Shown in pieces: positions 24,775-33,920 of a stretch of DNA of 34,062 nt. The notes beneath the pieces were generated by a model. It searched no databases and was not told the origin of the DNA. It saw nothing but the letters and a program-made list of their open reading frames with translations. Source of the DNA: Syntrophaceae bacterium (GTDB lineage: Bacteria; Desulfobacterota; Syntrophia; Syntrophales; Smithellaceae); NCBI GenBank assembly GCA_003139775.1, contig PLGI01000080.1, forward strand, positions 1 to 34,062. The letters are read 5' to 3'. The stretch's first letter is position 1. Each line of letters starts with the position of its first letter. The position numbers and the translations under genes were made by a program.

Positions 24775-27291
24775 ATGGAACGTGATATCCACCACAAGCA
24801 AACACTGGTGAATATAGAAGATGAAATGAAAAAATCCTACATGGATTACGCCATGAGCGTCATCATCGGCCGGGCAATTCCCGATGTGCGTGACGGCCTC
24901 AAACCGGTGCATCGCCGGATTTTATATGCCATGTATGAAATGGGCAACCGCCATAACAAACCCTACAAAAAATCCGCCCGTATCGTCGGTGAGATCATGG
25001 GTAAATATCATCCGCACGGCGATGCGGCCATTTATGATACCATGGTGCGTATGGCCCAGGATTTTTCTCTGCGCTACATGCTGGTGGACGGACAGGGCAA
25101 CTTCGGTTCGATTGATGGCGATCCGCCCGCGGCCATGCGTTATACGGAAAGTCGTTTGGCGCGCATTTCTGATGAAGTGCTGGCCGATCTGGAAAAAGAC
25201 ACAGTCGATTATGTGCCCAACTATGACGAATCCCTGCAGGAGCCTTCTCTGCTGGCTTCGCGCATTCCACTTTTACTGCTTAACGGCACTTCCGGCATCG
25301 CTGTCGGTATGGCGACCAATATTCCGCCTCATAATCTGAAGGAAATTATCAACGGCACCATCGCCTGCATTAAGAATCCTGATATTACCATTGAACAACT
25401 TATGCGTCATATTCCGGGTCCTGATTTTCCAACTGCCGGATTTATCAATGGCCGGGAAGGAATTCTTTCCGCCTATAAAACTGGACGCGGTATCATCCGC
25501 ATCCGGGCGCGAGCACTTATTGAAAAGAACGCCCGCAACGATAGAGAAACCATCGTCCTTACAGAACTGCCGTATCAGGTCAACAAGTCTACACTGATCG
25601 AAAAAATAGCCGAACTGGTGCGCGATAAAAAGATTTCCGGTATTGCCGATTTACGGGACGAATCAGACCGCGAAGGCATCCGCGTGGTCATCGAGCTCAA
25701 GCGGGATGAAAATTCAGCCATCATCCTCAACCAGCTCTATAAATTCACGCAAATGGAAGTCTCCTTAGGCGTCATCATGCTGGCGATATCCGAAAACAGG
25801 CCGCAGGTTTTTAACCTCAAAGAAGTGCTCGAAAAATTCATCAGCTTCCGCAGGGATGTTGTTGTCCGCCGCACGCAGTTTGATCTGGCACGCGCCAAAG
25901 ATAGAGCGCATATTTTAGAAGGCTACATTATTGCCTTAAATAATATTGACGAAATCATTAAAGTCATCAAAGCGTCGAAGACTCCCGCGGAAGCGGCCGT
26001 GCAGTTATGCGCAAAATTTAGTTTATCGGAAATTCAGGCCAAAGCCATTCTGGAGATGAGGCTGCAACGTCTGACCGGTTTGGAACGAGCCAAGATCGAC
26101 GAGGAATACGCCGAGGTTAACGCCCTGATCGCCTATCTGAGCGCCATTCTGGCCGATCCGCTAAAAGTTCTGCAAGTTATCATTGACGAACTTAATGAAA
26201 TTAAGGAACGTTACGGCGATGAACGCCGCACGGAAATTGTCGCCAGCTCGGAAGATATCAATATTGAAGATATGATTGTGGAAGAAGACATGGTCGTGAC
26301 GATATCCCATTCCGGCTATATCAAACGCAACGCGGTGAGCCTCTACAAGAGCCAGCACCGCGGTGGTCGCGGCAAGATGGGCATGGGCACGAAGGAAGAA
26401 GATTTTGTGGAAAAAATCTTTATTGCCTCCACGCACCATTATTTACTTGTCTTCACCAGCGCGGGCAAGGTGCATTGGTTGAAAGTGTATCAAATACCTC
26501 AGGCTGGCCGTGCCGCTAAAGGCAAAGCTATGATCAATCTGGTTAGCCTGGCGCCGGGTGAAAGTGTCCGGGCAACATTGCCGGTAAAAGAATTTGTTGA
26601 AGATAAATTTATTGTGATGGTCACTAAAAAAGGAATCATCAAAAAAACGGAACTGGCCGCTTACGCCAACCCGCGTAACGGCGGCATCATTGCCGTTTCT
26701 ATTGATGAAGGCGATGAACTGGTTGATGTTCAATTGACCATGGGCAATCAGGATATCTTTTTAGCAACAAGGCTGGGCATGGCCATTCGTTTCAAGGAAG
26801 ACGATGTGCGGGATATGGGCAGAACAGCCCGCGGTGTGCGCGGCATCAATCTGGACGAAGGTGATGATGTTATCGGTGTGGATATTCCCGCCGAAGGCGC
26901 TTTCCTGCTCACGGTTTCCGAAAATGGATTTGGCAAGTGCACGCCGATTGATGAATACCGTGTGCAAACCCGTGGCGGCAAAGGAACGATCAATTTAAAA
27001 ACGGTGGCAAAAGTCGGCAATGTTTCCGGCGTGCTGCAAGTTGCCGGTGAAGAAAACGTCATGCTGATTAGCAATGCCGGCAAAGTGATCCGATTGAAGG
27101 TGCAGGAAATACCGGTGAATCATCGCGTCACGCAGGGAGTGAAACTTATTGAACTTGATCCGGAAGAAAAACTTGTCGGCGTCGCCCGCACTACTTCCGA
27201 GGCCGAAGGCCGAGATGACGAAACCAACGGCAATGGTGACGATGAAACAGATCTGACAACCGAAGAAAACGGAACACCAGAAGAAAATTAA
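24775..27291 (+). CDS. gyrA: DNA gyrase subunit A
   Basis: The DNA-cleaving subunit, 838 residues. The catalytic tyrosine is Tyr123 in [11 protein letters not shown]. The quinolone-region helix reads [19 protein letters not shown] (77-95): Ala84 stands where E. coli has Ser83, while Asp88 (E. coli Asp87) is kept. In the C-terminal beta-pinwheel, [11 protein letters not shown] is the GyrA-box used for DNA wrapping. The tail is highly acidic (last ~30 residues). A GAGAGG site precedes the ATG. A strong terminator follows the gene. The wrapping motif supports gyrase rather than topoisomerase IV. Confidence 0.97.
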   Translation: MERDIHHKQTLVNIEDEMKKSYMDYAMSVIIGRAIPDVRDGLKPVHRRILYAMYEMGNRHNKPYKKSARIVGEIMGKYHPHGDAAIYDTMVRMAQDFSLRYMLVDGQGNFGSIDGDPPAAMRYTESRLARISDEVLADLEKDTVDYVPNYDESLQEPSLLASRIPLLLLNGTSGIAVGMATNIPPHNLKEIINGTIACIKNPDITIEQLMRHIPGPDFPTAGFINGREGILSAYKTGRGIIRIRARALIEKNARNDRETIVLTELPYQVNKSTLIEKIAELVRDKKISGIADLRDESDREGIRVVIELKRDENSAIILNQLYKFTQMEVSLGVIMLAISENRPQVFNLKEVLEKFISFRRDVVVRRTQFDLARAKDRAHILEGYIIALNNIDEIIKVIKASKTPAEAAVQLCAKFSLSEIQAKAILEMRLQRLTGLERAKIDEEYAEVNALIAYLSAILADPLKVLQVIIDELNEIKERYGDERRTEIVASSEDINIEDMIVEEDMVVTISHSGYIKRNAVSLYKSQHRGGRGKMGMGTKEEDFVEKIFIASTHHYLLVFTSAGKVHWLKVYQIPQAGRAAKGKAMINLVSLAPGESVRATLPVKEFVEDKFIVMVTKKGIIKKTELAAYANPRNGGIIAVSIDEGDELVDVQLTMGNQDIFLATRLGMAIRFKEDDVRDMGRTARGVRGINLDEGDDVIGVDIPAEGAFLLTVSENGFGKCTPIDEYRVQTRGGKGTINLKTVAKVGNVSGVLQVAGEENVMLISNAGKVIRLKVQEIPVNHRVTQGVKLIELDPEEKLVGVARTTSEAEGRDDETNGNGDDETDLTTEENGTPEEN

Positions 27292-27316
27292 ATTATCATT
27301 TCAAAAAGATATGGTT

Positions 27317-27345
27317 AAAAAAGGGCGCCGCAAAGCGCCTTTTTT
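27317..27345. terminator. Strong bidirectional-type terminator after gyrA
   Basis: GGCGC (27324-27328) pairs with GCGCC (27335-27339) around CGCAAA, flanked by an A-run on the left and TTTTTT on the right. It ends the gyrA transcript, so archease should have its own promoter. Confidence 0.85.
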
Positions 27346-27397
27346 AATCGTATGGCGTAAGCTTGTTGAATCTTTCATATTAGGTTATAATCTGCCC

Positions 27398-27835
27398 ATG
27401 TCCAATTACAAATTCTTTGACCATACAGCCGATATTGGCGTCGAAATCTCAGGACGGACTAAAAAGGAACTGTTTGCCAACGCCTCTAATGCAATGTTTG
27501 ATATTTTAATAGAGAGCAATGACAATAAAAGTACATCAGCCGAAAAGACACAAAAGCGGCAAAGAACAGTAACCGTGGATGGAAAGGATCCGGAAGACCT
27601 GATGATTAATTTTTTACGGGAACTTCTATACTGGTTTAACGGTACAGGTTGGATCGTCAGCCATTGCAAGATAATGGAGTGCGGCAATAAAAGATTGAAG
27701 GCGAAATTAATGGGCGAGCCATACAATAAAAAGAAGCATTCGATTAAAACTGAAATTAAGGCGGTAACCTATTCCGGCTTGAATGTGGAGCAACAAAAGT
27801 CAGGCTGGAGGGCGAGGGTGATTTTTGATGTCTGA
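27398..27835 (+). CDS. Archease (RtcB ligase activator)
   Basis: A 145-residue archease, the protein that speeds guanylylation and turnover of the RNA ligase RtcB. The start YKFFDHTADIGVEISG (4-19) is the family signature, with the conserved Asp12. The end KAVTYSGLNVEQQ...WRARVIFDV is the conserved C-terminal strand pair; the usual TYH is TYS here, a possible loss of a conserved His. A frame open from 27311 would run through the gyrA terminator, so I chose the ATG at 27398. It lies 242 bp upstream of rtcB on the same strand. Confidence 0.93.
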   Translation: MSNYKFFDHTADIGVEISGRTKKELFANASNAMFDILIESNDNKSTSAEKTQKRQRTVTVDGKDPEDLMINFLRELLYWFNGTGWIVSHCKIMECGNKRLKAKLMGEPYNKKKHSIKTEIKAVTYSGLNVEQQKSGWRARVIFDV

Positions 27836-28000
27836 TAAGAGACTTGAACTTGCGTCATGCCGATGCATGAGGCTGAGTCATAATTGTAAAAAATTGATTG
27901 TGCGTAATGAGTAATGGCCCCCACTGGCGGGAACAGGGAGTGAAAGTTTTTTAAAACATGCTTAATTGTGCTCATTTACGCATGACGTGCATTCATCTAC

Positions 28001-28037
28001 CTCCGTCACTGCGTGACACCTCCGCCGGCGGAGGAGA
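28001..28037. repeat. CCTCCGTCACTG / CCTCCGCCGGCGGAGG palindromic repeat
   Basis: CACTGCGTG and CTCCGCCGGCGGAG are adjacent palindromes. The unit is close to 16918-16994. It lies between archease and rtcB; the remaining bases of that 242-bp gap show no gene. Confidence 0.5.
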
Positions 28038-28077
28038 TTAAGCGGACATGCATATTTAAAATATTTTGAGTATTAAA

Positions 28078-29520
28078 ATGTCTGAAATTAAATTGGAAAA
28101 GATGGATGATAACCGCTGGCTGCTTCCCCAGACAGGGGGAATGAGAGTCCCGGGGATGATCTATGCCAATGAAAAAATTTATCAGCTTTTAAAAGGCGAT
28201 GAAAGTGCCCGGCAGGTGGCCAATGTCGCGCATTTGCCCGGCATAGTTAATTATTCGCTGGCGATGCCGGATGTTCACTGGGGTTATGGTTTTCCTATCG
28301 GGGGTGTGGCGGCCTTTGATCTGGATGGCGGCATTATTTCTCCGGGCGGTGTCGGCTACGACATCAACTGCGGCTGCCGCCTTATTGCCACTAATTTATC
28401 TTTGGGAGACATTAAAAACCGACTCAGTGATTTAACGACTGCCTTGTATCAGCGTATACCTTCCGGCGTCGGTTCTACTGGTTCTGTGAAATTGTCAGGC
28501 AAAGATCAAAAAAAGGTGCTGGAAGAAGGCTCTAAATGGGCGGTGAAAGCCGGTTTTGGCCTGCAGGAAGATTTGGAAACGACAGAAGACGGCGGCGCGA
28601 TGGATGGGGCTGATCCCGAGCAGGTATCGGCGCGCGCGTTGGAGCGGGGCAAGCAGCAACTAGGCACACTGGGTTCCGGCAATCATTTTATGGAAATTGA
28701 AGTTGTGCAGGACATATTCGATGAAACCGCGGCGCAGGTGTTTGGTTTGTGCAAAGGGCAGATCATTATCATGATTCATGCCGGTTCGCGCGGTTTGGGT
28801 TATCAGATTTGCGATGATTATCTGGCTTTGATGGTCAAGCATGCGAATGAAACAGGCATTGAACTGCCGGATAGACAACTGGCCTGCGCGTATCTCGATT
28901 CAGCAAGAGGAAAAAATTATCTGGCTGCCATGGCCTGCGGCGCCAACTATGCCTGGGCTAACCGGCAATTGCTAATGCATCGCACAAGAGAAATATTTGA
29001 AAAAACTCTGCGGATGTCGCCGCGAGAACTGGGAATGCGTTTGGTTTACGATGTCTGTCATAACATTGCCAAAATAGAAGAATTTAGCATTCAGGGGAAA
29101 ATGAAGAAACTTTGCGTCCACCGTAAAGGCGCGACACGCGCGTTTCCCGCCGGGCATGATGCTCTGCCTGCGCGCTATAAAAGTGTCGGCCAGCCGGTGC
29201 TTATTCCGGGAGATATGGGAACTGGTTCTTATGTTTTAGTTGGTCAGGAAAAAGCGATGGAAGAGACTTTCGGCAGTGCCTGTCATGGTGCGGGACGAGT
29301 GATGAGTCGGACGCAGGCAACCAAAGTGAGCCAGGGACGCTCCATTGCCCGCGAACTGGCTGATCAGGGAGTTTTAGTTATGGCTTCCAGTAAGGGAACT
29401 TTAAGGGAAGAAATGCCGGAGGCGTATAAAAATGTGCAGGACGTTGTGCAGGTGATGCATGAGTCGGGGATTGCGAAAAAGGTAGCGAAGCTAAAAGCAC
29501 TATCCTGCATCAAAGGTTGA
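28078..29520 (+). CDS. rtcB: RtcB-family RNA ligase
   Basis: A GTP- and manganese-dependent ligase joining RNA 2',3'-cyclic phosphate (or 3'-phosphate) to 5'-OH ends, for RNA repair or splicing. The protein has 480 residues. Metal- and nucleotide-site motifs are all visible: DVHWGYGFPIGG (65-76), GVGYDINCGCR (91-101, Cys98), GTLGSGNHFMEIE, HAGSRGLGYQ, VCHNIAK and the guanylylated-His motif ACHGAGRVMSRTQ near residue 400. I start at ATG 28078 rather than an upstream in-frame TTG. Its stop is abutted by a hairpin repeat. The adjacent archease is its activator, while the usual RtcR regulator is absent here. Confidence 0.96.
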   Translation: MSEIKLEKMDDNRWLLPQTGGMRVPGMIYANEKIYQLLKGDESARQVANVAHLPGIVNYSLAMPDVHWGYGFPIGGVAAFDLDGGIISPGGVGYDINCGCRLIATNLSLGDIKNRLSDLTTALYQRIPSGVGSTGSVKLSGKDQKKVLEEGSKWAVKAGFGLQEDLETTEDGGAMDGADPEQVSARALERGKQQLGTLGSGNHFMEIEVVQDIFDETAAQVFGLCKGQIIIMIHAGSRGLGYQICDDYLALMVKHANETGIELPDRQLACAYLDSARGKNYLAAMACGANYAWANRQLLMHRTREIFEKTLRMSPRELGMRLVYDVCHNIAKIEEFSIQGKMKKLCVHRKGATRAFPAGHDALPARYKSVGQPVLIPGDMGTGSYVLVGQEKAMEETFGSACHGAGRVMSRTQATKVSQGRSIARELADQGVLVMASSKGTLREEMPEAYKNVQDVVQVMHESGIAKKVAKLKALSCIKG

Positions 29521-29521
29521 T

Positions 29522-29642
29522 GACTCCGTAAAACGCCCATATGCTGCGTTGTGCGTCAGCCATCGTCGTTGCAGCGTACGCCAAAAGTACGCCTCACTCC
29601 TATGGCTTCGCACGCCTTGCCTCTGAACATTTTACGAAGCCA
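29522..29642. repeat. MITE-like element abutting the rtcB stop
   Basis: The ends CTCCGTAAAACG and (reverse complement of the right end) CTTCGTAAAATG are inverted. The interior GTCGTTGCAGCGTACGCC / AGTACGCCTCACTCC is a motif I have seen as a dispersed repeat in deltaproteobacterial genomes. No ORF. Confidence 0.6.
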
Positions 29643-29724
29643 TCAAAATTTAATAAATTCTGTTTTGTGGAAAAAAGATAGAAGCTGTTGTAAAAGGAGT
29701 TGAAAATATTTCCGGGAGAACAAC

Positions 29725-30036
29725 ATGACAGAAATCATTTTTGATAAGAACGAAGATTGGGAAACAAGAATCCTGTGCAGTGATGAATCATGTATCGGTA
29801 CCATCGGCCCTAATGGTAAATGCAGGGAATGCGGCAAACCTTACGAAGGTGAACTGCCCGCAGAATATGGCGCAAGCAGTGAACATGCTGTTATGGTGGA
29901 GGAGCAAAAACCAGTTTCTTCAACGACGGATACAGATTCTGACGAGTGGAGTAAAAGAGTTTTATGCAGTGACGAATCCTGCATCGGAACTATAGGAGAA
30001 GATGGCAAATGCAAGGAGTGTGGCAAACCGCTCTAA
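29725..30036 (+). CDS. Small tandem four-cysteine (zinc-ribbon-like) protein
   Basis: A 103-residue acidic protein of two near-identical units. Each has the pattern C-x4-C-x9-C-x2-C: CSDESCIGTIGPNGKCRECG at about 16-35 and CSDESCIGTIGEDGKCKECG at about 81-100. The spacing suggests zinc binding. The linker (about 40-70) is acidic and Ser/Thr-rich. There is no signal peptide or other domain. The gene has a GGGAG ribosome binding site. I do not recognise a named family. A decayed third unit lies at 31047-31127, beyond the acyltransferase gene. Confidence 0.8.
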   Translation: MTEIIFDKNEDWETRILCSDESCIGTIGPNGKCRECGKPYEGELPAEYGASSEHAVMVEEQKPVSSTTDTDSDEWSKRVLCSDESCIGTIGEDGKCKECGKPL

Positions 30037-30096
30037 ACATAAATGACAGGCAATGATTTTACGGAAAATAAGTTTTAATTAAGATGAAATAAACTT

Positions 30097-30978
30097 ATGA
30101 CTGTTGAAAAAACAAAAATAACTCAAATATTGCTATTTGTTTTCCGATATATCCCTAGAAGCATTCGTAAGGAATTGTTTATAACTTTATTCTCACTTTT
30201 TTACCGTCTAAGTTTCAAAAATCGCTTAATAACTCTGCACAATCTCCAGCGTTCTTTTCCGGAAAAAAATTTAAAAGAAATAATCAGAATCGCCAAAGGG
30301 GTCTATTGCCATTTTGCCATTGTGGCCGCTGAATTTTTCGATATGCCTTATATTAACAAAGAAAATATTCACAAATGGGTTGAGATCGAAGGTCTGGAAA
30401 ATTTTCAGGCTGCCATTGCCCGAGGAAAAGGCGTCCTTTCCATAGTTGCTCATTTTGGCAACTGGGAGCTAATGACTATCGCTGTTCCTATCTGCCTACA
30501 ACCAATGTACATAGTTTACCGTCCGTTGGATAATCCGGTTATTGATAACATGGTTGAATATGTGCGGACAATGAATGGGAATGTCCTGATTCCCAAAGGT
30601 GGATCAGGGAAACTGGTTATGGAATTACTAAAAGAGAATCAGGCGATAGGAATTCTCAGTGACCAGAACGTCGCTAAGGCTGAAGGTGTTTTTGTTGATT
30701 TTTTTGGCCGTCCAGCTTGCACCGGTGTCGGGCTTGCGGTTATGGCTATGCGCTCCGGCGCGCCCGTGGTTCCGGCTTTCATGGCCAGGCAGAAGTCGGG
30801 CAGATACAAGTTTATCCTAAAACCTGCCATTGAGGCTGTTTGTACGGACAATTATGAGGCCGATTTAGTGGTAAATACTCAGCGTTTCACAAAAATCGTA
30901 GAAGAAATTGTTCGCGAATATCCCGACCAGTGGTTCTGGTTCCACCAGCGCTGGAAAACGAAGAAATGGCAAACATAG
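30097..30978 (+). CDS. LpxL/HtrB-family lipid acyltransferase
   Basis: A 293-residue inner-membrane acyltransferase of the lipid A late-acylation type. The HxxxxE catalytic motif is AHFGNWE (His119, Glu124). YRPLDNP and SDQNVAKAEGVFVDFFG follow, with the typical WFWFHQRWK near the C-terminus. The hydrophobic start (10-35) is the likely membrane anchor. It would add a secondary acyl chain to lipid A or a related lipid, which implies a Gram-negative envelope. It follows the four-cysteine gene after 60 bp. No obvious Shine-Dalgarno site (AAGATGAAATAAACTT) precedes the ATG. Confidence 0.92.
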   Translation: MTVEKTKITQILLFVFRYIPRSIRKELFITLFSLFYRLSFKNRLITLHNLQRSFPEKNLKEIIRIAKGVYCHFAIVAAEFFDMPYINKENIHKWVEIEGLENFQAAIARGKGVLSIVAHFGNWELMTIAVPICLQPMYIVYRPLDNPVIDNMVEYVRTMNGNVLIPKGGSGKLVMELLKENQAIGILSDQNVAKAEGVFVDFFGRPACTGVGLAVMAMRSGAPVVPAFMARQKSGRYKFILKPAIEAVCTDNYEADLVVNTQRFTKIVEEIVREYPDQWFWFHQRWKTKKWQT

Positions 30979-31296
30979 ATGATCTGATTGTAGTGTAGTG
31001 ATAGCCAGCTTAATCTTTTCCTTAAAAAACAGGGCGCTGTCCCTAAGTTTTATGAAGTGATGAGTCCTGCATCGGCACTATTGGTCCCGATGGCCGGTAT
31101 CGTGAATGCGGTAAACCCGGTAAGTAATAAAATATAACGGATATCATGCAGCCCAATTCCAGACCAAACATAAAAAATCAAGACGATTGTATTTGCTGAT
31201 TGCACCACAGTTTGATGAAACGAGAAAACCGATCCTTGTAAAATAGGTCGCTGTTCCTAATTTCTGGCGGCATGGACATACAAGTGCAACGCTAAG
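30979..31296. other. Gap with a gene remnant and short repeats
   Basis: It holds the decayed four-cysteine unit (31047-31127) between two imperfect copies of a GGGCGCTGTCCCTAA word (31031-31046 and 31246-31261). No intact gene. Confidence 0.5.
31047..31127 (+). pseudogene. Decayed copy of the four-cysteine unit
   Basis: In one frame the sequence reads VL*SDESCIGTIGPDGRYRECGKPGK and then TAA. It matches both units of the protein at 29725-30036. The first Cys codon is TGA (31053-31055) and the third Cys is Tyr (TAT, 31098-31100); the second and fourth Cys remain. An in-frame TAA just upstream and the lack of a start show it is not translated as such. Confidence 0.8.
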
Positions 31297-31923
31297 TTAG
31301 GAGTTTCCCTCAGCAGCTGGGAGGCGTGCGACTATGTCTGGCTCCAAAAACAACTTCTCTAGCAATTTGCCATCACTATTTGCAACGTGCTTGTTGAGGA
31401 TGAAATTGAACGTTAGTCCGTAACCACACAATCTATCGTTGGACTGAATGATAGTATTAAAGTCTGCGGCCCTGTATACAAAAACTTTTGATAAATCTAG
31501 ATTGTCTATAGAACTGCGAGGGTCAACTAATAATACTGCGTCAGGCAAAGTTGGGCATTCACCCCAAGTCCAGTGAGCGAGCTTATTTCTATCCTTTTCA
31601 TTTGTTTTTGCAATAGCCAAAATCGCTCTAAGCACACGAAGTTCATCAGGACGAGCAGTTAATGCAGATGTGGCTGCGGCAGCAATGGCTGCGTTTTTCG
31701 CGGACTGTCCCTCTAGTGATAAAAAAACATCTGCTGCAAGGGAACCATGGCCACCGAACAAGTCAATGAACAAGCGAAGTAGGAATGCTTCTACGTTGGA
31801 CCAAGAGGCAAGAGCTTCGATCGCAAGAACAGCTAAATCAGGATGACGAGATAGGGGGCGATCACCTGCGTTGCCAATAATAACACCTGGATTTGAAATT
31901 ACTCGAGATAGGGGCTGTGGCAT
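31297..31923 (-). CDS. Uncharacterised protein with an Rx4H (HEPN-like) motif
   Basis: A 208-residue, mostly helical-looking protein not assigned to a named family. The segment EKDRNKLAHWTWG (109-121) contains R-N-K-L-A-H (Arg112 to His117), the Rx4H pattern of HEPN ribonucleases. The preceding region (30-107) is Ala/Leu-rich helix, as in HEPN folds. No second domain or membrane segment is seen. An excellent AGGAG site lies 6 bases before the ATG at 31923, so it is probably expressed. It is a lone gene, with gene-poor repeat DNA on both sides, and no small antitoxin-like partner is visible. Nuclease function is inference only. Confidence 0.7.
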   Translation of the reverse strand: MPQPLSRVISNPGVIIGNAGDRPLSRHPDLAVLAIEALASWSNVEAFLLRLFIDLFGGHGSLAADVFLSLEGQSAKNAAIAAAATSALTARPDELRVLRAILAIAKTNEKDRNKLAHWTWGECPTLPDAVLLVDPRSSIDNLDLSKVFVYRAADFNTIIQSNDRLCGYGLTFNFILNKHVANSDGKLLEKLFLEPDIVARLPAAEGNS

Positions 31924-32041
31924 TGCAACTCCTAATAATGTTTAAAGATGTACTTTGCACAAGGGGCAATTCCCTTTGCGCTTTTTATTGTCGGCGAGTC
32001 TCAAATCCCCATTCGCTTCGCTCAGGGGATAGTTCGACTAA

Positions 32042-32072
32042 CGAATATTACTGCGTATGCTTGTAATATTCG
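32042..32072. repeat. GAATATTAC hairpin
   Basis: CGAATATTAC (32042-32051) pairs perfectly with GTAATATTCG (32063-32072). Two more hairpins lie to its left (AAGGG..CCCTT at about 31959-31977 and ATCCCC..GGGGAT at about 32007-32032). The core resembles the hairpin nested at 11905-11934. It lies beyond the end of the ACT gene. Confidence 0.55.
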
Positions 32073-32079
32073 AGTCTCA

Positions 32080-32511
32080 CTAAAAGTCGTAGAGTTGTGC
32101 TCCCGGTACCACCTTGAAATTATGCTTCAGCAGTACCTCAATGGCCTTTTCCGGGTTGTCGAAGCGGAAGATGATGACGGCGTTCTGCCCGCTTTTCTCG
32201 ACAAAGGCATAAATATATTCGACGTTGATACCTTCTTTGGAAACAACTTCCATGATGCTGTGCAGGCCACCCGGTTTGTCGGGAACTTCCACGGCAACAA
32301 CAGGGGTTTTACTGACGCGAAAGCCATTATCCTTGAGCACCTTATTTGCTTTTTCGACATCATTGACGATCAAACGCAGAATGCCGAAATCAACTGTTTC
32401 CGCCAGCGACAGAGTTCTAATATTGATGTTGGCGTCCTTGAGCGCGCCTGTCGCATGCTCAAGTGAGCCAGGTTTGTTTTCCAGAAAAACGGATATTTGT
32501 TCTACTTTCAT
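32080..32511 (-). CDS. Tandem ACT-domain protein
   Basis: A 143-residue protein of two ACT domains (about 1-67 and 70-138), each beginning with a beta strand then a Pro-Gly turn: VFLENKPGSLEHATGAL and VEVPDKPGGLHSIMEVV. ACT domains bind amino acids. Stand-alone double-ACT proteins are often next to phenylacetate-CoA ligase genes, as here, and probably sense an amino acid or aromatic product. It is 18 bp downstream of the ligase with a GGGGG ribosome site, so it is in the same operon. The actual ligand is not known. Confidence 0.93.
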   Translation of the reverse strand: MKVEQISVFLENKPGSLEHATGALKDANINIRTLSLAETVDFGILRLIVNDVEKANKVLKDNGFRVSKTPVVAVEVPDKPGGLHSIMEVVSKEGINVEYIYAFVEKSGQNAVIIFRFDNPEKAIEVLLKHNFKVVPGAQLYDF

Positions 32512-32529
32512 AGTAACCCCCTTATTGAT

Positions 32530-33825
32530 TTAATAATGGCGTTTATCGATAATTTTCGCCCCTGCTTTCAGAGTATTGGGCTCAACAAGTTTAACACGTG
32601 CTGTTATGCCCAGATAGTCTGTCATGTCCTTGATAATTCTCTTTTCCATCTTCTGCAATTCCTTGACGCTGCCGGAGTCGCTGAATATTTTTTCGTTGAC
32701 CTCCACCTGCAGGTCGAGGGAATCCAGCGCGCCCACCTTATCAACGATTATTTGATAATTGGGCTGCAAGCCTTCGATATCAACTAAAATGGCTTCTATC
32801 TGCGATGGGAAGATATTGACGCCGCGGATAATCAGCATGTCATCGCTTCGTTTTAAGACTCTTTCCATTTTTACATGACTGCGGCCGCAGCGGCAAGGTT
32901 CGGTAATCAGGCGCGATATGTCGCCCGTACGGTAGCGGATGAGTGGACCAGCTTCCTTGGTCAGGGTTGTGAAAACCAGTTCGCCTTCTTCGCCCTCGGG
33001 TAGGACTTCTCCGGTTTTGGGATTTATTGTTTCGACAATAAAATGATCTTCAAAAATGTGCATTCCATTGCGGCCTTCCAGACATTCCATCGCCATGCCC
33101 GGGCCGATAACTTCCGATAGTCCAAAGAGATCCAGCGCGGTTATTCCGAAAGCTTTTTCAATTTCATCACGCGTCGCCTTGTTCCATGGCTCCGCTCCGA
33201 AAATACCCACGCGCAGTTGCAGGGATTTCATATCCACGCCCAGAGCGTTGCCTTCTTCGGCCAGATGCAGCGCGTATGAAGGAGTGGAGCAAATTACAGT
33301 CGGCCCGAAATCCTGCAAGATCATGATTTGCCTTTTAGCGTTTCCTCCGGACATGGGAATAACACTGGCGCCTATTTTTTCCGCGCCGTAATGCAATCCC
33401 AGTCCGCCGGTGAACAATCCGTAACCGAAGGCGTTATGAATAATATCGTTTTTTGTTATTCCCGCAGCAACAAGACAACGCGCGATAAGATCCGACCATG
33501 TTTCAATATCGCGTTTGGTATAACCGAAAACAGCGGACCGGCCGCTGGTGCCGGAAGAAGCGTGCAAACGAACGATACTGCTCATGGGCACGGAAAATAA
33601 ACCGAACGGGTAATTATCACGTAAATCCTTTCTGGTGATGAAGGGAAGTTTTTTCATATCGGTAATTGATTTTATATCGTCGGGTTTGATTTTGGCGGCA
33701 TCGAAGGATTTTTTATAAAATCCCACAGTATGGTAAACCCGCTCCAAAACCTGCTGTAGTCTTTTGACCTGCAAGGATTTGATTACTTCACGGGGCATGG
33801 TTTCAAATTCTTCGTTGTAGATCAT
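32530..33825 (-). CDS. paaK: Phenylacetate-CoA ligase-type AMP-forming enzyme
   Basis: A 431-residue AMP-forming acyl-CoA ligase. The phosphate-binding loop [15 protein letters not shown] is at 89-103. [12 protein letters not shown] and [10 protein letters not shown] are the other adenylate-forming motifs. [14 protein letters not shown] marks the small C-terminal domain. Length and the RCGRSHVK segment fit PaaK, which activates phenylacetate (or related aryl acids) to the CoA thioester. In anaerobes this usually sits with amino acid fermentation or aromatic breakdown, but those partners are not in view. A GGGAGG site precedes the ATG. It is first in the operon with the ACT protein. Confidence 0.93.
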   Translation of the reverse strand: MIYNEEFETMPREVIKSLQVKRLQQVLERVYHTVGFYKKSFDAAKIKPDDIKSITDMKKLPFITRKDLRDNYPFGLFSVPMSSIVRLHASSGTSGRSAVFGYTKRDIETWSDLIARCLVAAGITKNDIIHNAFGYGLFTGGLGLHYGAEKIGASVIPMSGGNAKRQIMILQDFGPTVICSTPSYALHLAEEGNALGVDMKSLQLRVGIFGAEPWNKATRDEIEKAFGITALDLFGLSEVIGPGMAMECLEGRNGMHIFEDHFIVETINPKTGEVLPEGEEGELVFTTLTKEAGPLIRYRTGDISRLITEPCRCGRSHVKMERVLKRSDDMLIIRGVNIFPSQIEAILVDIEGLQPNYQIIVDKVGALDSLDLQVEVNEKIFSDSGSVKELQKMEKRIIKDMTDYLGITARVKLVEPNTLKAGAKIIDKRHY

Positions 33826-33920
33826 AGAGGTGCCTCCCTTATATAGTGGATACCGGACGGAAAGAAGTCTAACAAAACTTTAGGTCTCTGGCAAGAAACT
33901 TTCCACGGCATAGGCTGGAG

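Noticed and set aside
27311-27397. N-terminal extension of archease
   Set aside because: The extension would be encoded by the gyrA terminator hairpin; the archease signature starts just after the ATG at 27398.
31053-31055. Selenocysteine codon in the four-cysteine remnant
   Set aside because: Another cysteine is lost, a stop lies just upstream and no start exists; a pseudogene is simpler.
31948-32466. Plus-strand 172-codon ORF
   Set aside because: It is antisense to the ACT gene and starts in hairpin repeats.
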